A stretch of DNA of 55,674 nucleotides from Isosphaeraceae bacterium (GCA_025356435.1 JANXSY010000197.1:1-55674); one strand, 5' to 3'; positions 9,301-17,283 are shown, counted from the stretch's first letter. The notes: a model not told the origin generated them from the letters alone. Program-made: numbers and translations.

Positions 9301-10114
9301 ACGCGCCTGACCTCCTGCGGCGGAAGAACCGGCCGAGTCTGGTCGATCCTTCGCTCTCTTTGACCGGCTCCCAGCTCGCCCGAACCTCCAGCGCATAGAG
9401 CCCCTCAGCCGTCGGCGCGGGGACCGAGAGCGACATTGTGGGGGCCTGAAGGGTGTCGGTCGCGACAACCGCCTTCTGCTCAATGTCCCAGACCTTCAGG
9501 CCGGTGCGGACCGACTTTAACTCGGCGACAAGACGGAGGTTAACCTCCGAGGCGTCGGTGGCGAGGACGTTAAATCCAACCCGAACGGGGACGGTCTCAC
9601 CGGGCTTGGCGACGCCCGATGAATCGCCGGCATCGACCTCGATCGCGTCCCAGCCGACTCGGGTGACGCTGACCTCGATCGCGGCCGGCGGCACGGTGCG
9701 CTGGGGGCCGTCGAGCAGGCGGAGCAGGGGCACCCGCACCAATTGGCCCCCGGCATGAACGATCAGAGTCGCCCCCAAGGGGGCCTCAACCCGCGCCCGG
9801 ACCCGCCCTGCGCTCGCCGACCCGACCCTCCACGAGCCGTCAGAGGTTACTTTCGGAGCGACGGCAGACTCGGCGGGAATCGCGACGACGGCTGTGACCC
9901 GCCCCTCGTTGATCCCGATATCCACCGCGACCGAACCTTGATGGGCTGGGGCCGACCAGTCGACCTCTACGGTCATTCGGACCGAAGGCCCGCCGGCGGC
10001 AGGAGTTGCAGCCGAGATTCGGGGGTCGGCAGCCGTGGTGAGACCGGGGACCAAGGCGACCGCGATCGCGGCCCCTATCCATCCGACCAGCACCAACCGC
10101 CATCCATAGCGCAT
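6380..10114 (-). CDS. Large exported protein with possible GHL10-like TIM barrel and C-terminal jelly roll
   Basis: About 1244 residues from the ATG at 10114. The N-terminus (RYGWRLVLVGWIGAAIAVAL) is a signal peptide or anchor followed by TAADPRIS. The first 450 residues are beta-rich, in Ig/CARDB-like style (PGETVPVRVGFNVL, EGLYALEVRASWEP). A central region, roughly 470-900, alternates helices and strands and contains LGKYLTHCGASTVVLHESL, LDLTLTLLDRQGLATWLDLD and IRRTHPSLAGLLIRLG, resembling family 10-like glycosyl hydrolase barrels. Near 1060-1190 a jelly-roll, CBM-like segment follows (GGRSSLRLDATTLP ... RLWLDDLSVSGP). A helical tail with SAYRDHRYADFARL ends the protein. A GTG 39 nt further upstream is an alternative start. 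Domain assignments are inferences from pattern; no catalytic pair was identified. Confidence 0.65.
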   Translation of the reverse strand: MRYGWRLVLVGWIGAAIAVALVPGLTTAADPRISAATPAAGGPSVRMTVEVDWSAPAHQGSVAVDIGINEGRVTAVVAIPAESAVAPKVTSDGSWRVGSASAGRVRARVEAPLGATLIVHAGGQLVRVPLLRLLDGPQRTVPPAAIEVSVTRVGWDAIEVDAGDSSGVAKPGETVPVRVGFNVLATDASEVNLRLVAELKSVRTGLKVWDIEQKAVVATDTLQAPTMSLSVPAPTAEGLYALEVRASWEPVKESEGSTRLGRFFRRRRSGASGVTTATRRVTLAVVDPKAKPHAEGPAVVANEKVDTISLAAPHGYRPSASGRSPAGVSGWKMPEAAIVEETRRDRLRGWVSRPAPVTLGPADATGLAWAAVGLKVAHPDRPHQLTLTIAGGHPSSLGVGVVATDGPGGRSRVVLDACVSGPPIIEGKRSQSYSWIVWPEAAEPVLVLVNRNATSSVQPGTVTLNELSDVPPGPSIVAPGAGEPRLVGIDLTAASALDRFGGGGDPIVAARNLGKYLTHCGASTVVLHESLADRSQRRMLDGQADEDSLGPDRLDLTLTLLDRQGLATWLDLDPDAPLPGLARPDSAEALADGLVRIDRAGKADGPVYHPIHPQVREAMANRVAKVAAIRRTHPSLAGLLIRLGPGSTLLGRPDTGLDDTTFSRFVAAMFDPGLARTIPGHGTDDDGRFEARARFLEVKGQKPWLAWRSRELASLYADLAEAARLAAPGVVLAVATPDLEAGPVGNEVRRLDKVGLGPAQAWRSVGLDLDHWPTGATAPIVLRGLGLSHDELARDLATSPELDEQVAGRSLRGLWLGSSARSPGQGGLDLVLAAPPLPDAVAGDEPLSHALATLDSRWFFASGDAVAGREDRVRRFAQVVRSLPSPETGPAGARPPSGVSARLTRAGSATFLALANDTPYPIQIETVLRCAQGTTLADIGRTSPLITQVVDGGLRVVADLPPFGVASAKLDAAASIETTVTHPGAAVLDGMRAQYDDLSVTLARLNHLAAGETSSGPTNPDFEAAAVVLTSTRGASIIDGWGPVGDKAAIALDTQLPHGGRSSLRLDATTLPASAVSDPFSPSGHPSVTIQAWLRADRPEARVRLWIEGQASGRPFVRQVDVFPRAEWTATAARVSDIPTTGLESARLRFEMLTPGRLWLDDLSVSGPALTEAERLNARRDLMAALSAYRDHRYADFARLAGSHWTRHVASEPAATGRLAGDRSNLIRTGDATPTALPTTRRLR

Positions 10115-10516
10115 GCTAAGACCGCCGCTCGCCCGGCGACTTCCCCCGCCCACCTCCCTGTGGACCTGGGGCCGTCGTCATCCGTCTTATCGGCACATTC
10201 GGTTCAAGCCTAAAGGATTGTCGGGAAAATCCTTAAAGTCGCCGGTCTTGATCGGCCCGGGATGGCCATAATAGCAAGTGGTCTTTGCAATCCTCTCCGG
10301 CAACCCCTCTTGCCCTGCTGCGAGAAACTTGTAAGAACAGTAGGGCCGAAGGGCGAAAACTGATCAAGGCCGAATTGCGCTCTGAAGGCGCTTTGGTCGA
10401 GACCCTTGTCCTGGGCGGCATGGAGGTTGCTCTTTAGGGTTCGTTGAGTCGGGCGGGCTTCAACGGCCGTCCCGAGACCCAGCGCGGGTCATCTCCCGCC
10501 CTCTGAGGAATTCTCC
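10115..10516. other. Intergenic region between divergent genes
   Basis: About 400 nt separate the divergent genes at 10114 and 10517. It holds a small inverted repeat (AAGGATT at 10213, AATCCTT at 10228). No conserved coding frame or convincing promoter was found. Just before the plus-strand gene a Shine-Dalgarno GAGGA lies 7 nt ahead of the ATG at 10517. Confidence 0.5.
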
Positions 10517-11359
10517 ATGTGGAAGCTCATCGCTCTTGCCGTCCTGTTCGGGAGCCGTCCCGATGGCCTGGAGCCTACCGATAGACTCGTCCCGCCCGGC
10601 TGGGTCGGCAACCCCTGGGGGCCTGCCGCCACCCGAGCCCGCGAGACCGGGGCCGTGCCTCCCCTGCCTGTCACGACCGAGATGGCCCGCTGGGACACCT
10701 GGGGCAAGAAGACCCTTCGCGACGGTGATATCGTCTTCCGTCGCGGAGATGCCCGCCTCCTCGGCGGTGTTTTCCCGTTCAGCCGATTCATCGCCAACGT
10801 CAGCGGCAGCGCCTTCTCGCACACCGGGATCGCCGCCATCGAGAACGGCCAGGCCGTCGTCTATGACACGACCAAGGCCAGCGTCCGCCGCCAGCCCCTC
10901 AGCGTCTGGGTGCTCGACAACGTCGGCCCGATCGGGGTCAAGCGGCTCAAGCCTTCGTATCAAGATCATGTCCCCAAGATCGTCGAATACTGTCGTGACA
11001 TCTATACGAAGCAAGTGCCGTTCGACTTCGATCTCGGACTCGGCGACGACGAGCTCTATTGCGTCGAGATGACCGAGAAGGCCTACCGCTCGACCGGCCT
11101 GAAGCTGTCTGAGCCTGTCAGGTTGGGTGAGCTGGAGAACGCCGAGAAGTTCCCGCTCTGCATGTTCGGCTTCTCGACCTTCACGAGCCTGCGACTCGAC
11201 CAGGCTGTCTATTTCCCCGGCAACGATCGGCACGGCATCTGGTCGTCCCCGCTGCTCGAAACCATCATCGCCCCCGCCGTCGGTCCCTCGACGGTCGTCG
11301 CCGGCCGTCACCCGATTCCTGGCGACGAAGACCAGAAAACTGTGACCCCGGAGCATTGA
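10517..11359 (+). CDS. YiiX/YebB-like permuted papain-fold cysteine hydrolase
   Basis: 280 residues with a short hydrophobic N-terminus that may be a signal peptide. The permuted NlpC/P60 (YiiX-like) fold is shown by DGDIVFRRG (69-77), a catalytic His102 in FSHTGIAAIENG, a VYDTTK strand, and the displaced catalytic Cys182 in LYCVEMTEKAY. Such enzymes cleave amide bonds of peptidoglycan or lipoproteins outside the cytoplasm. Start at 10517 follows GAGGA. The alpha/beta hydrolase gene begins 39 nt downstream on the same strand, suggesting one transcript. Substrate unknown. Confidence 0.75.
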   Translation: MWKLIALAVLFGSRPDGLEPTDRLVPPGWVGNPWGPAATRARETGAVPPLPVTTEMARWDTWGKKTLRDGDIVFRRGDARLLGGVFPFSRFIANVSGSAFSHTGIAAIENGQAVVYDTTKASVRRQPLSVWVLDNVGPIGVKRLKPSYQDHVPKIVEYCRDIYTKQVPFDFDLGLGDDELYCVEMTEKAYRSTGLKLSEPVRLGELENAEKFPLCMFGFSTFTSLRLDQAVYFPGNDRHGIWSSPLLETIIAPAVGPSTVVAGRHPIPGDEDQKTVTPEH

Positions 11360-11398
11360 GTCTCCCCGTCTCGACGAGAGAGAAAGAGGTCGCCAAGG

Positions 11399-12451
11399 AT
11401 GGCCCTGACTCGAATTCTCATCGCCGCACTCGTCGCCCTGACGCTCGCCCCGACCGCACACGCGGGGGACGGCCGTCAGGGTGAGCCCGCGCCTCGGCAC
11501 AAGTCGATCAGGAAGTCGGAGATTGGCGAAGGGCCGCGATCGTACATCCTCTTCGAACCCGCCGACCCCACGCCCGACCGCGCCCCGGTCGTCGTCTTCC
11601 TCCACGGCTGGCTCGCAATGAATCCCGGCGTCTACGGCGCGTGGATTGACCACCTCGTCCGCGACGGCAACGTCGTGATCTATCCCCGCTACATGGAGAC
11701 CGAAACCCCGGTCGTCGAGTTCTTGCCGAACACGCTCGACGCCCTGGTTGACGCCTTCGTCGTCCTCGAATCGTCCCCGACACACATCAAGGCCGACCGA
11801 TCTCGGTTCGCCGTGATGGGCCACTCGACCGGCGGTGTCCTCTCGGCGCAGGTCGCCGCGCTGGCGAGGAGTCGGGGCCTTCCCGACCCCAGGGCGGTCG
11901 TCGCCGTAACCCCCGGCGACATCGTCCGAACGCGCGGGCCGAAGCTCTCAGACATCCCCGCAACGACCCTACTCGTCGTCGTCGCGGCCGAGCACGACAT
12001 CATCACCGGCGACGGCCGTGCCCGGCAGATCTACCGAGAGGCGACCTCGGTTCCCACCTTCCGCAAGAAGTTCGTCCTCTTCCGGACCGACCTGCGCGGC
12101 CGACCGATTTTCTGGGCCGACCACCTCGCCCCGACCGCCTCGCTCGCCTCATTCGACAACGGCGACGGCCCGTTCCACGACTTCCAGATGTACCAAGGCG
12201 CGACCAACGCGATCGACCGCGAGGGCTTCTGGAAGGTCGCCGACTTGACCCTCGCCGCCGCCTTCGCAGGCCAGTCGCTCGACGACGTGACCCGCCGTCA
12301 CGGCGCATTCCTGAACCTCGGCTACTGGAGCGACGGCCACCCCGTGATCGCCCCGATTGTCGCCGACGACCTCTCCACCATCCCCCGCGTCATCCCCGCC
12401 CACGGCCTCCGCCTCTTCCCCTGGACAGTGATCGACGCCCCCCGGCCGTGA
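11399..12451 (+). CDS. Exported alpha/beta hydrolase
   Basis: 350 residues with signal peptide MALTRILIAALVALTLAPTA then HAG. The alpha/beta hydrolase fold is marked by VVVFLHGWLAM (oxyanion HG at 69-70) and the nucleophile elbow GHSTGG with Ser143. An acidic residue follows in VVVAAEHD and a likely catalytic His in the C-terminal half. It resembles secreted lipases, cutinases and other carboxylesterases, but the substrate is not determinable. It lies 39 nt after the YiiX-like gene and is probably cotranscribed. Confidence 0.8.
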   Translation: MALTRILIAALVALTLAPTAHAGDGRQGEPAPRHKSIRKSEIGEGPRSYILFEPADPTPDRAPVVVFLHGWLAMNPGVYGAWIDHLVRDGNVVIYPRYMETETPVVEFLPNTLDALVDAFVVLESSPTHIKADRSRFAVMGHSTGGVLSAQVAALARSRGLPDPRAVVAVTPGDIVRTRGPKLSDIPATTLLVVVAAEHDIITGDGRARQIYREATSVPTFRKKFVLFRTDLRGRPIFWADHLAPTASLASFDNGDGPFHDFQMYQGATNAIDREGFWKVADLTLAAAFAGQSLDDVTRRHGAFLNLGYWSDGHPVIAPIVADDLSTIPRVIPAHGLRLFPWTVIDAPRP

Positions 12452-12492
12452 TTGTGTCCCGATCTGGGACTGAGACCACGCGCGGCGGGTGG

Positions 12493-12512
12493 CACCGGTT
12501 CTCGAACCGGTG
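12493..12512. repeat. Perfect 8-bp hairpin CACCGGTT/AACCGGTG
   Basis: A perfect stem with CTCG tetraloop lies 42 nt after the alpha/beta hydrolase stop, followed on the plus strand by GGGGGAAAAAA rather than T residues. Read on the minus strand it is preceded by a T run, so it is not a standard terminator on either strand. It may be a small dispersed repeat or an RNA-stabilising hairpin. The rest of 12452-12715 shows no gene. Confidence 0.4.
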
Positions 12513-12715
12513 GGGGAAAAAAGAGCAGGGATGTCTCCTGGCTTCGGAGTCGCGCCGACCTGATCCAAATAGAACTTCAGGCGGACCTGCCAATCAGTTC
12601 CGCGTACTGGCTCCCTCGCCACCACCTTCCCATCGCGGGGGCCGGTGGCCCACAATAGGGCGGCCTGGTCTGGCGTCGTTGCCAACGCAAATTGTCGTGC
12701 CCGACTCTCGATGAT

Positions 12716-13363
12716 ATGGGACTCATGGCGCTCCACGAGTATGAGGCGGAACTCCGGGAGACTCAGGTTCGCGGCGGCGACCGCGCGGCCCTGGCGGCGC
12801 TCTATACCGAGCATCGCGACCAGCTCAAGCGCTGGGTCGAGATGCGGCTCGATCCGCGCGTCTGGGGGCGGCTCTCGCCGTCTGACGTGGTGCAGGAGGT
12901 CTATCTCGCGGCCGAGCAGCGGCTCGATCACTTTCGCGGGCTGCCCGATATGCCGTTCTCCGTCTGGGTCCGGCTGATCGCGGGCCAGAGGCTGATCGAC
13001 GCCCACCGCTTTCACCTCGGGGCCGAGGCCCGCAACGCCGCGCGCGAAGTTGCGCTCGGCAAGCCCGGACCGGCGACCAGCGCCGTCAATCTCGCGTCAA
13101 GGATCGCCGGAGACCTGACCTCGCCCAGCCAGGCCGCTGTCCGCCACGAAGAGCACGAGATGCTCATCCAGGCGATCGAGGCGATGCCCGCGATCGATCG
13201 GGAAATATTGTCATTGAGACATTTTGATGAGATGAGCAACGACGAGGTTGCCCTACTGCTCGACATCCCCAAGAGCACCGCGAGCAAGCGATACGTCCGC
13301 GCCCTGGCTCGGCTGAAGTCGATCATTGAGCAGATTCCCGGCATGCTCGAAAATCTCTCGTGA
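12716..13363 (+). CDS. ECF-type RNA polymerase sigma factor
   Basis: About 215 residues. Region 2 reads RLSPSDVVQEVYLAAEQRLDHF and region 4 ends in an HTH, FDEMSNDEVALLLDIPKSTASKRYVRALARL. ATG at 12716 or 12725 are the plausible starts; a TTG at 12692 extends the frame, and none has a strong Shine-Dalgarno. The stop TGA overlaps the GTG start of the kinase gene by 4 nt, which indicates translational coupling and a joint function in signalling. No anti-sigma gene is present. Confidence 0.9.
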   Translation: MGLMALHEYEAELRETQVRGGDRAALAALYTEHRDQLKRWVEMRLDPRVWGRLSPSDVVQEVYLAAEQRLDHFRGLPDMPFSVWVRLIAGQRLIDAHRFHLGAEARNAAREVALGKPGPATSAVNLASRIAGDLTSPSQAAVRHEEHEMLIQAIEAMPAIDREILSLRHFDEMSNDEVALLLDIPKSTASKRYVRALARLKSIIEQIPGMLENLS

Positions 13364-14730
13364 CCGGAGGCGATGCCTTGGACCGTCCGCCCGAACCACC
13401 AACGCCCGATCGCGAGCCGATCGACCTCCTCGCCGAAGACTACGCCAGGCGCTGTCGCTTGGGAGAGTCGCCAACGGTCGAGGAGTATGCGAGCCGCCAC
13501 CCCGAGCTTGCCGACGAGATCCGCCAGGTCCTTCCCGCCGTCGCTTTCCTCGAGCGCGGTAAGCGGTCAGGCAGTCGGTCGGGATCGGGAACGGGAACGG
13601 GAACGAGGTCGGGCCTGGGGTCGGGATTCATGGCGGCGGCGTTCGCGCCGAGCGTGAAGCAGCTTGGCGAGAACCGGATCGTCCGCGAGCTGGGGCGTGG
13701 GGGGATGGGGATCGTCTACGAGGCGGTGCAAGAGCCGCTGGGGCGTCGCGTCGCCGTGAAGGTCTTGCTTCGTCATGCGTATAGTAATGTGATGAGTCGT
13801 CAGAGGTTCCTGCGCGAGGCGAAGGTGGTCGCGAGGCTTCACCACCCGCATATCGTGCCGATTTACGCGATCGGTGAGCAGGATGGGCTCCCCTATTACG
13901 TCATGCCGATGATCGACGGAGCCGGTCTGGACAGGCTGCCGCCCGACACGACGACGGAGCCTCGCGAGCACGCCCGATGGGTCGCGCGGCTGGGTCGACA
14001 GGCGGCCGAGGCGCTTGCCTATGCGCACGGCCAGGGCATCCTCCACCGCGACATCAAGCCGGCGAACCTTCTGCTCGACAAGGACGGCACGCTCTGGCTC
14101 GCCGATTTCGGCCTGGCCAAGCTGATCGACGACCTCTCGATCACCGGCACGGGCGACCTTCCCGGTACGCTTCGCTACCTTGCCCCCGAGTGCCTGCACC
14201 ACGAGGCCGATGCGCGGAGCGACGTTTATAGCCTGGGCTTGACCCTTTACGAGCTGCTCGTCGGCCAGCCGGCCTTCATGGAACTCGACCGCGTTCGCCT
14301 GCTCCACCAGATCGAAGCCCAGCGCGTGCCGGAACCTCGCCAGCTCAAGCCGACGATCCCGAGGGAGTTGGAGACGATCGTCCTCAAGGCGATGTCGGCC
14401 GACCCCGTGGCCCGATACGCCACCGCCGCTGACCTTGCCGACGACCTCAGCCGGTTCCTCGAAGGCCACCCGATCCGGGCGCGTCGGGCCACGGCCTCGC
14501 AACGACTGATCCACTGGAGCCGACGCAACCCGACCATCGCCGCGCTGACCGCGACCTCGATCGTCCTCGCCCTGATCGCCGCGTTCTTCATTCGCTTCTA
14601 CCTGATGGCCCCCCGGTTCAACCCCGAAGACATGAGACCGCCCGAAGACCGTTTCGCCCCCCCACCCTTTCGCGACAACGGCCCTCGCCCCCCCTTCCGC
14701 CCACCGCCACCCGCCCGCAAGCGTGGGTGA
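13360..14730 (+). CDS. Membrane-anchored Ser/Thr protein kinase coupled to ECF sigma
   Basis: Up to 456 residues. The N-terminus holds the segment EEYASRHPELADEIRQVLPA (about 41-60), common in planctomycete kinases, then a Gly/Ser/Thr low-complexity linker (about 68-90). The kinase domain follows with GRGGMGIVYEA (112-122), Lys134 in VAVKVL, HRDIKPANLLL, DFGLAK and GTLRYLAPE; all catalytic motifs are present. A membrane helix (IAALTATSIVLALIAAFFI) and a Pro-rich tail of about 50 residues end the protein, with no extracytoplasmic sensor domain. The GTG start overlaps the sigma stop (GTGA). A TTG at 13378 has GGAGG 7 nt upstream and could be the true start. It probably modulates the sigma factor next to it. 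Confidence 0.9.
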   Translation: MTGGDALDRPPEPPTPDREPIDLLAEDYARRCRLGESPTVEEYASRHPELADEIRQVLPAVAFLERGKRSGSRSGSGTGTGTRSGLGSGFMAAAFAPSVKQLGENRIVRELGRGGMGIVYEAVQEPLGRRVAVKVLLRHAYSNVMSRQRFLREAKVVARLHHPHIVPIYAIGEQDGLPYYVMPMIDGAGLDRLPPDTTTEPREHARWVARLGRQAAEALAYAHGQGILHRDIKPANLLLDKDGTLWLADFGLAKLIDDLSITGTGDLPGTLRYLAPECLHHEADARSDVYSLGLTLYELLVGQPAFMELDRVRLLHQIEAQRVPEPRQLKPTIPRELETIVLKAMSADPVARYATAADLADDLSRFLEGHPIRARRATASQRLIHWSRRNPTIAALTATSIVLALIAAFFIRFYLMAPRFNPEDMRPPEDRFAPPPFRDNGPRPPFRPPPPARKRG

Positions 14731-14861
14731 GAGCATAATCTTTTTCCACTTGTCGACTGCGGGCTGGTCGTCGCGTTTCTAAGGGAGAGTCGGGTTGATC
14801 TGGGCCGCATCGGAAGGCGGCCCGGCCCGGCAAGAGACACTTTTTTCCCGAGGTGCGACCC

Positions 14862-15638
14862 ATGCCCCGCCTCTCTTCTCTGATGATTGGGCTGATCACC
14901 TGCCTGATCGCCCCGCTCCCGACCGCGATCTCTCAAGGGCCTCGCCCCGACGGCCCGCCGCCGCCGCCGCCGCTGTTGATGGTCCTCGACAAGAATCATG
15001 ACGGCAAGCTCTCGGCCGACGAGATCGCTGACGCCCCCAAGGCCCTCAAGACGCTCGACAAGAACAACGACGGCGTCCTCTCCCACGAAGAGATGCGCCC
15101 TCCGCACCCCCCCGGGGATCGCGGACCCCGACCTGATGGCGCGGGTCCCGACGGCCCGCCCGGCGATCGTCCCGACGGCCCGCCCCCGCCCCGCGAGGAT
15201 GGCCCGCCCCCGCCCCACGAGGACGGCCCGCCCCACGAAGACGGTCCCGGCCCCGAAGGTCGTGGCCCAGGCCGAGGCGGACCGCCGCCCCGCGGAGAGG
15301 GTCCCAACGGCCCGCCGCCGCCGCCGCCGCCCGTGATGATGGTCCTCGACAAGAATCACGACGGCAAGCTCTCCGCCGATGAGATCGCCGACGCCCCGAA
15401 AGCCCTCAAGACGCTCGACAAGAATAACGACGGCGTCCTCACCCGCGACGAACTCCGCCCGCCGCCCCGCCCAGGTGGCAGACCCGGTCGTCCCCCCGGT
15501 GGACCTGGCGGACCTGGTGGACCCGGCGGACCCGGACGTGGACCCGGTGGCCCCGGTGGCCCCGGTGGACCCGGTGGACCCGGTGGCCCCGGTGGACCCG
15601 GTGGACCCGGTGGCCCCGGTGGACCGCCCCCGCGTTGA
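14862..15638 (+). CDS. Secreted EF-hand protein with duplicated calcium-binding unit and collagen-like tail
   Basis: 258 residues starting at the ATG with GAGG 8 nt upstream. Signal peptide (LSSLMIGLITCLIAPLPTAIS). Two nearly identical two-EF-hand units each contain loops DKNHDGKLSADE and DKNNDGVLxxxE, with all calcium-ligand positions occupied. Between them lies a Pro/Gly/Asp-rich linker, and the protein ends in a run of about 17 Gly-Gly-Pro or Gly-Pro triplets. The units match at DNA level as well (14977-15105 and 15336-15464), showing recent internal duplication. It is likely an extracellular calcium-binding or matrix protein; partner unknown. The dihaem protein gene follows 135 nt downstream. 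Confidence 0.75.
   Translation: MPRLSSLMIGLITCLIAPLPTAISQGPRPDGPPPPPPLLMVLDKNHDGKLSADEIADAPKALKTLDKNNDGVLSHEEMRPPHPPGDRGPRPDGAGPDGPPGDRPDGPPPPREDGPPPPHEDGPPHEDGPGPEGRGPGRGGPPPRGEGPNGPPPPPPPVMMVLDKNHDGKLSADEIADAPKALKTLDKNNDGVLTRDELRPPPRPGGRPGRPPGGPGGPGGPGGPGRGPGGPGGPGGPGGPGGPGGPGGPGGPGGPPPR
14977..15105 (+). repeat. Internal direct repeat, copy 1 (EF-hand pair)
   Basis: About 129 nt encoding two EF-hand loops, matched by 15336-15464 with scattered, mostly silent, substitutions and no indels. Confidence 0.8.
15336..15464 (+). repeat. Internal direct repeat, copy 2 (EF-hand pair)
   Basis: Second copy of the EF-hand pair. It is colinear with copy 1 until the end of the last loop, where HEEM becomes RDEL. 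Confidence 0.8.
15490..15630 (+). repeat. GGTGGACCCGGTGGCCCC-type tandem repeat (Gly-Gly-Pro)n
   Basis: A 9-nt period, GGTGGNCCC, recurs through the end of the EF-hand gene and codes for collagen-like Gly-Gly-Pro. Such tracts are prone to slippage, so length may vary between strains. Confidence 0.8.
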
Positions 15639-15773
15639 ACGAGCGGACGTTGTGCCTGAGAGCCCATCGCGATAACACGTTGTCATCACAGGATTATTTC
15701 ATGACGATCTCCGGTCGGGACGCTCCGACCGGAGGTTCGTCGTCGCTCGAATCGCGCGGAAGGTGGTTGTCCC

Positions 15774-17045
15774 GTGAAACGGTGGAGTTCGTTGGTCTGC
15801 GCCTCGCTGGTTGCCTCGGCGACGCTGGTCGCCACCTCAATGGTCGAGGGAACGCCCCCCGGCCCGCCGCCGCCCCCGCCACCGTCAAAGGGTGGGCCGC
15901 CGCCGCCTCCCCCCGGCCCGCCCCCGCCGCCCCAGGGACAAGGGCCGGGACTGGGCGGGCCGTTTGCGGGACTCGCCCGAAATGAGTCTGCGCGGTGGAA
16001 CGACGGCAAGAGAGCCTTCCTTCAGCCGTTCAACCCGCCTGGCGGACTCGGCCCGGTCTTCACCGAGAACGCCTGTGCGAAGTGCCACGACGGGCCGACG
16101 ACGGGCGGGTCGGGACAACGACTTGTGACCCACTTCGGCCGGGTCAATGGCGGCCAGTTCGACCCGATGACGGAGTTCGGCGGGCCTCAAGTCCAGGACC
16201 ACGGGATCGGCCGGATCAACGGCGTGAACTTCGTCGGCGAGGTCGTTCCGCCGCAGGCGACGATCGTGGCCAAGCGCCGCACAATCCCGCTGTTCGGCCT
16301 CGGCCTGGTGGATGCCGTTCCCGATAACGTGTTCATGACGATCAGTCATCAACAGTCGAACGCCACTCCCCAGACGGCGGGCGTGCCGAGCGTGGTGGTC
16401 GACCCGGTGACCGGCCACAATCGCGTCGGGAAATTCGGCTGGAAGGCCCAGCAGCCAAGCCTGTTCGCCTTCGCGGCCGATGCCTTGGTGAACGAGATCG
16501 GGATCACGACGCCCGTCTTCTTGAACGAGAATTGCCCCCAGGGCAACTGCTCAATCTTGGCCGCGAACCCCGCGCGATCGCATCCGAACCAGGTCGATAC
16601 GATCGGCGTGCAGATGCTCACCGACTTCATGACCTTCACCGCGCCCCCGCCGCGCGGACCCGTCGGCGCGAACGAGCAGGCGGGGTCGACAATCTTCTCG
16701 CAGATCGGCTGCATCAACTGCCACATCCCCTCGTTGCAGACCGGTCCGAGCTTCAGCCCCGCGTTGAACGGTGTCACCTTCTTCGCCTTTTCTGACTTCC
16801 TGCTCCACGACATGGGTTCCCTCGGCGACGGGATCGTCCAGAACCAGGCCGGCCCGCACGCGATGCGGACCGCCCCTCTCTGGGGACTCCGCTTCCAGCC
16901 GACCCTCCTTCACGACGGCCGCGCCACCACCCCCGACCAGGCCATCCGCGCCCACGACGGCCAGGCCAGGGCCTCGCACGACCACTATCTCCAACTGAAC
17001 GCGACCCAGAAATCGCAGCTCCTCGCCTTCCTGCATTCGCTGTAA
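15774..17045 (+). CDS. Dihaem oxidoreductase of the DHOR (DUF1111) family
   Basis: 423 residues from a GTG start with GGAAGGTGG upstream. Signal peptide (LVCASLVASATLVATSMVEG) then a Pro/Gly linker (28-60). Two c-type haem sites are visible, CAKCH at 101-105 and CINCH at 313-317. Family-typical segments RRTIPLFGLGLVDAVPD, NRVGKFGWKAQQPSL and RTAPLWGLRFQPTLLHDGRA are present, matching DHOR-type thiol oxidoreductase/peroxidase-like proteins exported to the periplasm. It probably transfers electrons in peroxide or metal-linked redox reactions; the donor is unknown. It shares Pro/Gly-rich linkers with the upstream EF-hand protein. Confidence 0.85.
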   Translation: MKRWSSLVCASLVASATLVATSMVEGTPPGPPPPPPPSKGGPPPPPPGPPPPPQGQGPGLGGPFAGLARNESARWNDGKRAFLQPFNPPGGLGPVFTENACAKCHDGPTTGGSGQRLVTHFGRVNGGQFDPMTEFGGPQVQDHGIGRINGVNFVGEVVPPQATIVAKRRTIPLFGLGLVDAVPDNVFMTISHQQSNATPQTAGVPSVVVDPVTGHNRVGKFGWKAQQPSLFAFAADALVNEIGITTPVFLNENCPQGNCSILAANPARSHPNQVDTIGVQMLTDFMTFTAPPPRGPVGANEQAGSTIFSQIGCINCHIPSLQTGPSFSPALNGVTFFAFSDFLLHDMGSLGDGIVQNQAGPHAMRTAPLWGLRFQPTLLHDGRATTPDQAIRAHDGQARASHDHYLQLNATQKSQLLAFLHSL

Positions 17046-17157
17046 CCCCGCGTCTCGACGCATCCCCCCCATTGTGGCCTGACCTCGAACTCATCGGGGC
17101 CGGGCCACGATCGTTTTTGAAGCGAGCCCGACCGAATCTCGACCATCGCCTCATCCG

Positions 17158-17283
17158 TCATCCGGAAAGGAGTTCGGCCGACTCGGACTCAATCTCCTGG
17201 AGAATGATCCAAGCAATCGCCTCGTGATCGGGTTCGGAAAGTTGTCTCGCCTTCAGGAATGCCTGATTCAGAAATTGCGACAT
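17158..17283 (-). CDS. Small antitoxin-like protein
   Basis: 41 codons with ATG at 17283. It begins MSQFLNQAFLKARQLSEP and continues with HEAIAWIILQEIESES, the helical, acidic pattern of short antitoxin or stability proteins that accompany RelE/ParE-type toxins. No partner toxin is recognisable next to it; the neighbour on the same strand (17346-17653) is frameshifted. Base composition is more AT-rich than the flanks. Short length limits confidence. Confidence 0.45.
   Translation of the reverse strand: MSQFLNQAFLKARQLSEPDHEAIAWIILQEIESESAELLSG

Noticed and set aside
10460-11824. 454-codon open frame on the minus strand
   Set aside because: Antisense to the YiiX-like and alpha/beta hydrolase genes, which have catalytic motifs and signal peptides.
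15490-15630. Short tandem repeat that could be taken for a CRISPR-like array
   Set aside because: The 9-nt period is in frame and codes Gly-Gly-Pro; there are no unique spacers.
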